Part shown: positions 7,137-11,001 of the stretch, in pieces
How the letters are laid out: every line of letters begins with the position of its first letter
Numbering within the stretch: position 1 is the first letter of the stretch
Assembly: GCA_900617975.1 (NCBI GenBank)
Contig: UZAE01014959.1
Location: 1-11,001, forward strand
From: Rodentolepis nana
Lineage: Eukaryota > Platyhelminthes > Cestoda > Cyclophyllidea > Hymenolepididae
Length of the DNA stretch: 11,001 bases
Direction of reading: 5' to 3'
Notes under the pieces: model-generated
What the model was told of the DNA's origin: nothing
The model's database searches: none
Seen by the model: only the letters and a program-made list of their open reading frames with translations
Made by a program: the position numbers and the translations under genes

Positions 7137-8015
7137 CCTCCTTTCTCTTATTTATTCGACTTTAGTAGATTCCCTCGTCGTTTCTTCGTATCAACCTATC
7201 ATATCACGTCAGTTCCTGTCTTTTGTGTTTTTTATCGATCCAAGGTACGAACATAGGTTCATACCTTGGCTGTCAGTTCGGGTCACTACACTCACTCAGT
7301 TAAGCCAATAGCTAAGTGTTTGAAGTTTGAAGATGACTACTACATGATTAGACTCTGCACATACACGAGAGGGTTATTATGCTTGAGCCTATGTGTTTGC
7401 TATTTGTTGTTGTTGTTACTTTTTGTTGTCTTAGAACAAGATGCTTTCAATGGCCCTGGCAAAGGAAACAATATCAGCACTAAAAGAGGACGCGACCAAG
7501 ATGGTCAAGCACCGACGCAAATTCTACCACTCCTCGACTCTTCAACAGATCACTGCTGGAGATACTTATGACTCGGAGGCAGAGGAGTCGGCCAAGTGGC
7601 TACGCGATCAATACCAACGAAGAGTGCAAGAGATAACAGACGTGAACAAGGTATTAATGCTCCCCCCACCCCACCCCACCTCCACTTCATTCCACATACT
7701 TAATGTGCTGCCATTAATATGGAGTGTAATGCCGGTTCTTTGTGCTTTCAATAGGGTGAGAAGGAGTTGATGCAGATTTGGAATGCTTACATTCTTTCTG
7801 TGAGACCGAGGGACATTGTAGTGGCGGACTGCAATATCGATCAACTCCTAATGGGATTTGTTAAGAGCTATGGAGTTCGTATGAATATTCAAAATCTGAG
7901 AAATTCTTTCATTCTTCACCTGACGAATCTTTACGACTATGGCATCCTCTCCCCAACCTCTATGCATCGATTTATTCTGGCGTTTGACGCTGCGAAACCT
8001 GCTTATACCACGTGA
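1613..8015 (+). CDS. SUZ12: SUZ12, Polycomb repressive complex 2 subunit (nine-exon gene, complete)
   Basis: Joining nine exons (1613-1702, 1738-2065, 2109-2290, 3684-4068, 4450-4785, 5203-5454, 6070-6488, 7435-7650, 7755-8015) gives 822 codons plus TGA. Every splice phase matches and all introns are GT-AG. Human SUZ12 is 739 residues. Recognisable parts are: an N-terminal block at 106-130 (YLYRYLAKYH, YLVRNLGYMH); a divergent middle corresponding to the C2 region (LLTPGKYEF, 339-347; PHLIFRVGW, 419-427); a C2H2 finger (C514, C517, H533, H538); SPLKRTPFTHLI (639-650); and the VEFS box (about 690-811, with GEKELMQIWN at 737). SUZ12 is the scaffold of PRC2 with EZH2, EED and RBBP4/7, and supports nuclear H3K27 methylation; the VEFS box contacts and stimulates the methyltransferase. 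Basic clusters at 3-11, 46-55 and 444-453 could serve nuclear import. Odd points are a ~50-residue insertion after the finger and a very short tail after VEFS. Family identity is secure; the middle exons are less certain than the last three. Confidence 0.93.
1738..2065 (+). CDS. SUZ12: SUZ12 exon 2 (residues 31-139, phase 1 out)
   Basis: The exon follows a 35-nt intron (1703-1737, acceptor CCTTTAG). It encodes a low-complexity basic and Ala/Gln/Glu-rich stretch. After that comes FVRSFSAPSYLYRYL and YSPIYLVRNLGYMH, which match the SUZ12 N-terminal block (human, from memory: a Gln-Ile-Tyr-Arg-Phe-Leu and Ala-Pro-Ile-Phe-Leu arrangement). The donor AGGG|GTAAAT at 2066 is supported because reading through gives an unrelated tail and a stop at 2143. 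Confidence 0.85.
2109..2290 (+). CDS. SUZ12: SUZ12 exon 3 (residues 140-200)
   Basis: The preceding intron is 43 nt (2066-2108, acceptor TTGTGTAG). Phase 1 joins to give Glu140. The exon then reads RRSLEAVVDGL, a Ser/Arg-rich linker and an acidic-hydrophobic end (FDLFKDSELESEW). It ends in phase 0 at the very strong donor GAG|GTAAGT. Position and character fit the stretch between the SUZ12 N-terminal block and the C2-like region; direct similarity is weak. Confidence 0.75.
3403..3422 (+). repeat. Poly(G) tract, 20 G, SUZ12 intron 3
   Basis: An uninterrupted run of 20 G follows a GTGGTGGTG lead-in. On the transcribed RNA it would be G-rich and able to form a G-quadruplex. It is expected to vary in length through slippage. 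Confidence 0.9.
3501..3588 (+). repeat. tRNA-like sequence with strong hairpin, possible SINE head
   Basis: TGACGCAGAGG at 3511-3521 matches the Pol III A-box consensus apart from one base. GGTTCAAGTGA at 3572-3582 resembles a B box about 60 bases downstream. The 3' half is an inverted repeat: GTCACTTGACCACT (3547-3560) pairs with AGTGGTTCAAGTGAC (3569-3583), with one bulged base and an 8-nt loop. It does not fold into a normal tRNA cloverleaf that I can see, so it is not called a tRNA gene. A tRNA-derived SINE is the best guess. No tail or flanking duplication was identified, so the boundaries are approximate. Confidence 0.35.
3684..4068 (+). CDS. SUZ12: SUZ12 exon 4 (residues 201-328, phase 1 out)
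   Basis: The acceptor is CTGGCCATTACAG and the donor CCTA|GTAAGT. The exon encodes ANVDVLARFSWKWRRKF, MDSLVLVSRGTPC, VRFRLADIIRVAARI and AQIELQVNVFERRRAKYV, an alternation of beta-type hydrophobic strands with basic turns. In SUZ12 this position corresponds to the C2-like domain, which is poorly conserved even between animal phyla. The open frame, both splice sites and phases matching exons 3 and 5 support it. Assignment to the C2 region rests on position, not on clear alignment. Confidence 0.78.
4069..4449 (+). other. SUZ12 intron 4 (381 nt)
   Basis: The intron begins GTAAGTGTGTGTG and ends with a pyrimidine-rich stretch and TTATTTTAG. I see no other feature in it. An alternative upstream acceptor (CACACTTAG near 4219) would add sequence with no SUZ12 likeness. 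Confidence 0.65.
4450..4785 (+). CDS. SUZ12: SUZ12 exon 5 (residues 329-440, phase 1 out)
   Basis: The split codon joins exon 4 as ACC (Thr329). The exon encodes LLTPGKYEF (339-347), comparable with the family's Leu-Leu-x-Gly-x-Tyr-Glu segment. A Pro-rich insert with GGRPTSPNGDH follows, and near the end comes WPHLIFRVGW (418-427), comparable with the family's hydrophobic strand ending in Arg-Trp. It ends at the strong donor CAC|GTAAGT. Order and spacing agree with SUZ12 upstream of its zinc finger. Confidence 0.85.
4786..5202 (+). other. SUZ12 intron 5 (417 nt)
   Basis: The intron contains a 13-G run (4947-4959) followed by a second G5 run. It ends TTCACTTCGTCTAG. A minus-strand open frame (4924-5151) has no recognisable family and is taken as chance. 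Confidence 0.7.
4947..4959 (+). repeat. Poly(G) tract, 13 G, SUZ12 intron 5
   Basis: A run of 13 G is followed by AA and five more G. It is the second G-rich tract on the sense strand of this gene. Confidence 0.85.
5203..5454 (+). CDS. SUZ12: SUZ12 exon 6 (residues 441-524, zinc finger first half)
   Basis: The split codon with exon 5 reads CCT (Pro441). The exon starts basic and hydrophilic (KAPRGSQKRRHSQ, a likely nuclear localisation signal). It then gives EDIEIIYEFFF (485-495), matching the family's Leu-Arg-Ile-Phe-Tyr-Gln-Phe segment, and CPWCYLDC (514-521), the first two zinc ligands of the SUZ12 C2H2 finger. The preferred donor is GGAG|GTAGGT at 5455. A weaker donor at 5459 paired with a later acceptor would shorten the finger loop by two residues. 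Confidence 0.92.
5525..5537 (+). repeat. Target-site duplication, left copy
   Basis: CAATAGGATATTT here is repeated exactly at 5854-5866. The base before and the base after differ between the two sites, so the duplication is exactly 13 bp. That length is typical of LINE-driven retroposition. Confidence 0.65.
5538..5853 (+). mobile_element. ~316-bp retroposon, copy 1 (unclassified, in SUZ12 intron 6)
   Basis: The element is bounded by perfect 13-bp direct repeats, and its right ~170 bases recur on the minus strand at 10833-11001. It encodes no protein that I can recognise and has no obvious poly(A) tail or tRNA-like boxes. It contains an imperfect inverted repeat (5587-5603 with 5755-5771, 16 of 17 bases), a CCACGTGG palindrome (5823-5830), and two strong 5' splice-site matches, GAG|GTGAGT at 5703 and GGAG|GTAAGT at 5833, in the sense of SUZ12. 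It is best described as a short non-autonomous retroposon. A MITE is less likely because the duplication is long and the ends are not inverted. Confidence 0.65.
5854..5866 (+). repeat. Target-site duplication, right copy
   Basis: This is an exact match to 5525-5537, immediately after the conserved element end (CTATCGCACATCCCT). Confidence 0.65.
6070..6488 (+). CDS. SUZ12: SUZ12 exon 7 (residues 525-664, zinc finger second half to WDB2-like region)
   Basis: The split codon gives Asp525. The exon continues CLLAHLRSCHPRFRF, supplying zinc ligands H533 and H538 in the family's Leu-Leu-x-His-Leu-x-x-Cys-His-x-Arg-Phe context. LEEAYDGS (558-565) matches the conserved Cys-Tyr-Asp-Gly-Ser element. 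A long segment (about 566-631) with no human counterpart follows, then FLHSRRSPLKRTPFTHLI (633-650), matching the conserved Lys-Arg-Thr-Pro-Ile-Thr-His motif. It ends in phase 0 at AAG|GTACTG, a weaker donor. Reading on adds only LP and a stop. Confidence 0.9.
6579..6589 (+). repeat. Poly(C) tract, 11 C, SUZ12 intron 7
   Basis: An uninterrupted run of 11 C followed by TCTTGG. Confidence 0.85.
7095..7135 (+). repeat. Poly(C) tract, at least 39 C, with two N bases
   Basis: Positions 7095-7096 are N and 7097-7135 are all C. The flanks are also C-rich (CCCTCTCCC). The Ns suggest that the assembler or base caller could not settle the length of the run, so its true size is unknown. Confidence 0.9.
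7435..7650 (+). CDS. SUZ12: SUZ12 exon 8 (residues 665-736, start of VEFS box)
   Basis: The acceptor is TTTTTGTTGTCTTAG, phase 0. The exon encodes a basic lead (KMVKHRRKFYHSST), comparable with the family's Arg-Leu-Tyr-Phe-His-Ser at the VEFS start. It continues TYDSEAEESAKWLRDQY, matching the Asp-Ser-Glu-Asp-Glu-x-x-x-x-Trp-Leu pattern, and VQEITDVNK, matching Ile-x-x-Phe-x-Asp-Val-Asn. The acidic DSEAEES patch before WL is the hallmark of VEFS proteins (VRN2, EMF2, FIS2, Su(z)12). Confidence 0.95.
7651..7754 (+). other. SUZ12 intron 8 (104 nt)
   Basis: The intron runs from AAG|GTATTA to TTTCAATAG. It carries a C-rich stretch near 7661-7684. Confidence 0.85.
7755..8015 (+). CDS. SUZ12: SUZ12 exon 9 (residues 737-822, end of VEFS box)
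   Basis: The exon opens GEKELMQIWNAYILS, near-identical in pattern to the family's Gly-Glu-Lys-Glu-Val-Met-Lys-Leu-Trp-Asn. FVKSYG, NLRNSFILHLTNLYDYGILS and PTSMHRFI follow, covering the whole C-terminal VEFS helix bundle. The stop is TGA at 8013-8015, about a dozen residues after the box. Vertebrate SUZ12 carries roughly 50 more residues, so the tail is short here. The last bases (CAC|GTGAAA) could act as a weak alternative donor. Confidence 0.95.
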   Translation, partial: GEKELMQIWNAYILSVRPRDIVVADCNIDQLLMGFVKSYGVRMNIQNLRNSFILHLTNLYDYGILSPTSMHRFILAFDAAKPAYTT

Positions 8016-8034
8016 AATTCTCTTCCCCTTTCTA

Positions 8035-8063
<29 letters not shown>
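8035..8063 (+). repeat. Poly(C) tract, 29 C, in SUZ12 3' UTR
   Basis: An unbroken run of 29 C sits only 20 bases after the stop codon and continues as CCCC/T repeats to 8076. If transcribed, it would lie in the mature mRNA, where poly(C)-binding (PCBP/hnRNP K type KH) proteins are known to bind such tracts. Confidence 0.85.
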
Positions 8064-8066
<3 letters not shown>

Positions 8067-8370
8067 CCTCCTCCCCGACTTTTTGGGGCTCCTCCATGAC
8101 CTCCAGTCGGAGCTCTCTTATGCTTTTTCTCTTTAGCATTTGGAACATTCCGATGAAACTATCAGCATTTATGTAGTAATCAATGTTGCTAGGGTATGTG
8201 TATACTTGTTTGTAGAGTGAAAGTCAATTTTATATGCATTCCACGACTTTAGAGTTCTGCTCGAATGACCATGTCCTGTAGGTGGCTCGTTGTGACCGGG
8301 TCGAGTTGAATGCACTGGAAAGAAGAAAAAGGCGTAGTAGAGTTATATGAATTGAGGTGAAAATAAGATA

Positions 8371-8376
8371 AATAAA
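8371..8376 (+). terminator. Polyadenylation signal AATAAA, SUZ12
   Basis: AATAAA lies 356 bases after the stop, followed by T/G-rich sequence (TTTTGATGG, TTGTGTATAG), as expected downstream of a cleavage site. It is the first exact signal after the coding region. Confidence 0.55.
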
Positions 8377-8395
8377 TTTTGATGGATATTGTGTA

Positions 8396-10205
8396 TAGTT
8401 AAGCCAATTCGAGCTTGTTGATAATTACGCTTAATGCTGCTAGCCGTTTACGGGTGGATTTATTGTATCGTAATCTTTATTCCTCCATGATAATAGCGGT
8501 CACGAACTTGAAAAGACCCCCGCCGTTCGCTTTTTAGTGTTAGTGCTATGGGGATTGCTTAGGGCGTCAAAAGTTTGGTTCTGGAAGTACTCGTTCATCA
8601 TTGTACGTGAAAAACGGTGATTCTGTCGATATCGTAGAGTCTTCTCACGTGGTTGACATTTTCGTACTTTTGCATGAGTTCTCGTGAGATGAGGAGTCCA
8701 ACTTTTGAAAATGGTAATAGATAGCTTTACTCCTGTGGTTGTATAAGACGTAACCCCAAATCAATTGCACAAAATTTGTGAATCGGTATGAAACTGGGTT
8801 GGTGGTGTGTTGCGGGAATTTGACATGCCAAATTATATGAAGTTTGCTTATGAAAAAAATGATGCAAAGGAGACACTTTGGATCGTAAATTATTGGCTTT
8901 GATTGTTGGGTTGTCAGTATGAATGGGTTACCATCGGCAGAACAAAAATGTTTTTGGCAAGTGAATCCTGAAAAACTAGTTTAATTTGAATTGTCAATAT
9001 CTTTTACTCAGCTTACTGAGCAATTGAGTTTACCACTTGGCAGGTTCTCTTTGGAGACTGAAGTCATCGACTCACCACTGCGGTAAGTCCTACTTTTACT
9101 TTCATCTTTCCCAAAGCCTAACATTTCAGACGGTTCAATTAAACCCTTGATTGGAACCTCAACCATTCCTTACACATGAGCTTAGTCAACGCAGGTCATT
9201 CTTCACAGAAGTAGGCCAACTCGCGCGCTTGCTCTCCTGAATTAAAGCGGAACGAACATGCACACAAACCCTACTTGGTGTGCAACTGTATCCACCTACC
9301 CAACAACAACAATGGATTCTCCGTCTGTAATAAAAGGCAGAAGTTATATCGATTTTCCTGCCAATTCGCTTTTTCTGTGTGAAATGCTAAATGTGGCAAT
9401 AAAAAGGAATACCACTAACTTGAACGAAAAAATAAACAAAGAAATAAAGTGAGCTAGTTATGGCGAGAGAGAATAATGAATTGAGATCAGTTGTCGGTCG
9501 TTTGAATTATGCTGTGTAGCACTAATGAATGTATAAAATTGTGATAGAGAAAATGATTAATTCATCTGCCGAAAGTCTAGAATTTTAGCAGAGGTGCTTG
9601 TTAATAAGAGAGCTAACGATGAGTTTCGGTTCAAATTCATAAAAAAAACAAACATTTAATATTGGGAATGCCAGTCGCGTTCGGAGAACTGGCAGAGGAG
9701 GGATTGATTACTACAGTCCTCCCAATGACTCATCAATTATTAGACATTGTATCAGAGTGAAAGGCTCTACGAGAATTGTGTCGGTCGCCTATCATTGGAT
9801 TTTCCATGAAAATAAGACAAACAAGTGATAAAGATTGAGAAAATGGCAGTAGCTCCGTGACACATGCGCTGAATTCTTGTAAGAAATCGAAGTAAGTAGG
9901 TTCAAACCACCCGAGTAGAATCTATCATCATCAATTTCCTAGACTAATGGATTTCTGTGCTAGCAACCCCCGAAAGAATTTCTGCCCAATTATTGACTAA
10001 TCGGATAGCTACTTACCTACAGCAGTAAGAACACTGCATGTCAACGTATGGGTATAGAAGAGGAATAAAGTGCACCAAACGTGAACTCCATTCCCGAAAT
10101 TGTATGAATTCGAAAAAAAAAATACATTCTGCTCTCCATTGGTAATAAATCAATGAGAGAGAGATTGTATCAATAATGAACCATAGCAGTATATATATAT
10201 ATTAC
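8396..10205. other. Region between convergent genes; no firm gene
   Basis: No long coding frame is found. Several exact AATAAA motifs lie at 9329-9450 on the plus strand. A small plus-strand exon-like block (9044-9082, between TTGGCAG and GTAAGT) and a second acceptor at 9129 are visible. On the minus strand several short acceptor-flanked blocks occur (for example 9296-9324). The 3' exons and 3' UTR of the minus-strand Sel1-repeat gene must lie here or further left, but I could not identify them. The plus-strand frame at 9258-9452 has no recognisable family and looks like chance. Confidence 0.5.
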
Positions 10206-10399
10206 CTTGGAATACATTGCGCTTGCGGCATTACTGTCCCTCTGAACTCCCAATCCTCGATCTAGACAGAGTGCATAGATGAAGCAGGCCACTGTCACTG
10301 CTCGGAGCATAAACGTTCGTTCACCCAAATAATGGCCATCGTTCTTACCACTGAACGAAATCCTATCATACAATAAAGCCCAATCAAATGGCAATTCCA
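10206..10399 (-). CDS. Sel1-repeat gene, third visible exon
   Basis: The exon starts after TTTATACAG, with a possible alternative start at 10350 after TTTCGTTCAG. It encodes ELPFDWALLYDRISF, then FMLRAVTVACFIYALCLDRGLGVQRD and NAASAMYSK. The RGLGVQRD loop and the Ala-rich helix after it are typical of Sel1 repeats. It ends in phase 0 at the donor AAG|GTAATA. Reading on gives a short low-complexity tail, so the exon end is well supported. Confidence 0.62.
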
Positions 10400-10812
10400 C
10401 TGTATAAACTCAAACCAAAAGACGCAAAAAAAAACACCTTGAAGTTCGGACACTAGAAGTTGGACGCCTTTGAAGTTCGGTATTGGCAACTAGTGTGTAG
10501 GCAGTTCGGCTGGCGAGGGTGTAGAAACTTCGAAAGAAGTAGAGCAAAGCGAGCATTCCAGTGGCATAGATGCTCCCTCTCTCTGAAGCACTTCGAAGAC
10601 ACTTCAATGCCTCGGACCAGTCCTGGTTAACTGAGCCAAGACCAAACATGTGCATAACGCCGATAACGGCTGAAAATGGACCATTCAAGGCAATTTAGTT
10701 TTAGATGTGAGATCTACACAAATGTCCATTTTGGTTTCAAAGGTAATTAGATAGGCAGGTTTTACCTTGTTCACCAATAAAGTACCCATGACAAAATTTG
10801 GAAAATAGTTTC
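10206..10812 (-). CDS. Sel1-repeat protein, three internal exons (partial gene)
   Basis: Three minus-strand exons (10766-10812, 10436-10669, 10206-10399) join in phase. They encode Sel1-like repeats, which are TPR-like helical pairs. IGVMHMFGLG, NQDWSEALKCLRSASERG and MLALLYF form one repeat region; FDWALLYDRIS and ALCLDRGLGVQRD, followed by NAASAMYSK, form another. The pattern of a Gly-x-Gly loop, a Gln/Arg-Asp and an Ala-rich helix is diagnostic. Sel1-repeat proteins are scaffolds; SEL1L/Hrd3 acts in ER-associated degradation, and SEL1L3 and others are less understood. I cannot choose among these. The 5' exons lie right of 11001 and the 3' exons are unresolved. The gene converges on SUZ12. 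Confidence 0.62.
10436..10669 (-). CDS. Sel1-repeat gene, central exon
   Basis: The acceptor is CATTTTCAG (minus strand). The exon encodes a clear Sel1 repeat: VIGVMHMFGLG, then VNQDWSEALKCLRSASERG, then YATGMLALLYFF, then SFYTLASRTAYTLVANTE. The 3' end is uncertain. A donor at 10435 gives a 36-nt intron to 10399 and keeps more Sel1-like sequence; a donor at 10437 gives an 87-nt intron to 10350. Both keep phase. The end overlaps a small tandem repeat (10439-10480). Confidence 0.65.
10439..10480. repeat. Three degenerate ~15-bp tandem units at an exon end
   Basis: TTGAAGTTCGG occurs at 10439 and 10470, and a related TAGAAGTTGGA at 10454, giving a period of 15-16 bases. The units cover the 3' end of the central Sel1-repeat exon and its splice donor. 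Confidence 0.6.
10766..10812 (-). CDS. Sel1-repeat gene, candidate 47-nt exon
   Basis: It is bounded on the minus strand by the acceptor AATAAGCAG and the donor CAAG|GTAAAA. In the frame compatible with the next exon it reads KLFSKFCHGYFIGEQ, and the split codon with the following exon gives Ala. The phase match and the good donor support it. The exon is short and its acceptor tract is purine-rich, so the left boundary is uncertain. Confidence 0.45.
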
Positions 10813-10832
10813 CTGCTTATTTCTTAACTAGG

Positions 10833-11001
10833 AGTGTGCGATAGACTTACCTCCACGTGGTGCATCCTGGGCAACGTATACTCATACGGCAAAAAGTCTA
10901 TTAACCGGCACTTGACTTCTGACTTCCAACTACCATCACCCCACCGTAAGTCATATTTGATCCCTTCACAGTACTCACCTCACCTTTTCTCTGCCTTTGT
11001 G
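10833..11001 (-). mobile_element. Retroposon copy 2, same family as 5538-5853 (cut by window end)
   Basis: Read on the minus strand, this matches 5680-5848 at roughly 85% by eye, including an identical 30-base block at the 3' end that contains CCACGTGG and GGAGGTAAGT. It lies about 19 bases upstream of the acceptor for the 47-nt Sel1-repeat exon, in that gene's sense orientation. The rest of the element and its other flank lie beyond 11001, so its target-site duplication cannot be checked. One of its 5' splice-site matches would put the intron start at 10850. Confidence 0.75.

Larger units (their letters stand above)
6489..7434 (+). other. SUZ12 intron 7 (946 nt)
   Basis: The intron contains an 11-C run (6579-6589), a 39-C run next to two undetermined bases (7095-7135), and a pyrimidine/TTG-rich 3' end (TTGTTGTTGTTAC, then TTTTTGTTGTCTTAG). 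No coding segment with SUZ12 likeness is seen. Confidence 0.75.
8016..8395 (+). other. SUZ12 3' UTR (end estimated)
   Basis: The stretch follows the stop codon and holds a very long C run and a polyadenylation signal at 8371. It has no open frame of interest. The cleavage site is not visible, so the right end is estimated as 15-25 bases past the signal. Confidence 0.55.

Noticed and set aside
7069..7311. Poly-proline frame across the C run
   Set aside because: It is created by the homopolymer, crosses undetermined bases and lies in an intron. The poly-proline frame at 7939-8136 is rejected for the same reason.
9235..9328. Minus-strand exon-like blocks (29-nt block at 9296-9324 and one starting 9236) as the 3' end of the Sel1-repeat gene
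   Set aside because: Splice sites are plausible but the peptides are short, end at once in stops and show no Sel1 pattern; other equally good choices exist nearby.
9258..9452. 64-codon plus-strand open frame between the genes
   Set aside because: No recognisable motif, Thr/Asn-rich composition, no splice or promoter context; its end overlaps A-rich polyadenylation-like sequence.
9780..9878. Minus-strand hydrophobic peptide after an acceptor near 9875, possible membrane tail of a SEL1L protein
   Set aside because: A C-terminal membrane anchor is known in SEL1L, but this short stretch has no sequence likeness and its phase link to the visible exons is unproven.
1..11001. CRISPR array, bacterial operon or prophage
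   Set aside because: No regularly spaced repeats, ribosome-binding sites or bacterial genes; introns and PRC2 content show a eukaryotic genome.

Overview
The window is eukaryotic nuclear DNA, most likely from a flatworm and plausibly a tapeworm. It has spliceosomal GT-AG introns, including very short ones of 35, 43 and about 36 nt. Non-coding DNA is AT-rich, retroelement remnants are present, and there are long poly(G)/poly(C) runs. The organism call is an inference from intron sizes and the divergence of the proteins; no species can be named from the sequence alone.

Layout. (1) 1-596: the 3' end of a degenerate RNase H-bearing non-LTR retrotransposon, ending in a short AAAT repeat. (2) 597-1612: AT-rich DNA without a gene, ending in a strong polypyrimidine-AG just before a start codon. 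(3) 1613-8015, plus strand: a complete nine-exon gene that I reconstruct with consistent splice phases into an 822-residue SUZ12 (Polycomb repressive complex 2 subunit). The C2H2 zinc finger and the C-terminal VEFS box are clearly recognisable. Its introns hold a tRNA-like repeat with a strong hairpin, a ~316-bp retroposon flanked by a 13-bp duplication, and several poly(G)/poly(C) tracts. (4) 8016-10205: the SUZ12 3' UTR, with a 29-C run and an AATAAA at 8371, followed by a stretch with only doubtful small exons. (5) 10206-10812, minus strand: three exons of a Sel1-repeat protein that converges on SUZ12. Its 5' part lies beyond the right edge and its 3' exons were not resolved. (6) 10833-11001, minus strand: a second copy of the retroposon, running off the window.

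The two genes are convergent and have no evident functional link. SUZ12 acts in the nucleus in histone H3K27 methylation; Sel1-repeat proteins are usually scaffolds, with the best-known family working in ER-associated degradation. The most unusual signal is the retroposon family. Both copies lie in sense orientation next to or inside introns of host genes, and both preserve two near-perfect 5' splice sites, so the family may be able to donate splice sites to host transcripts.
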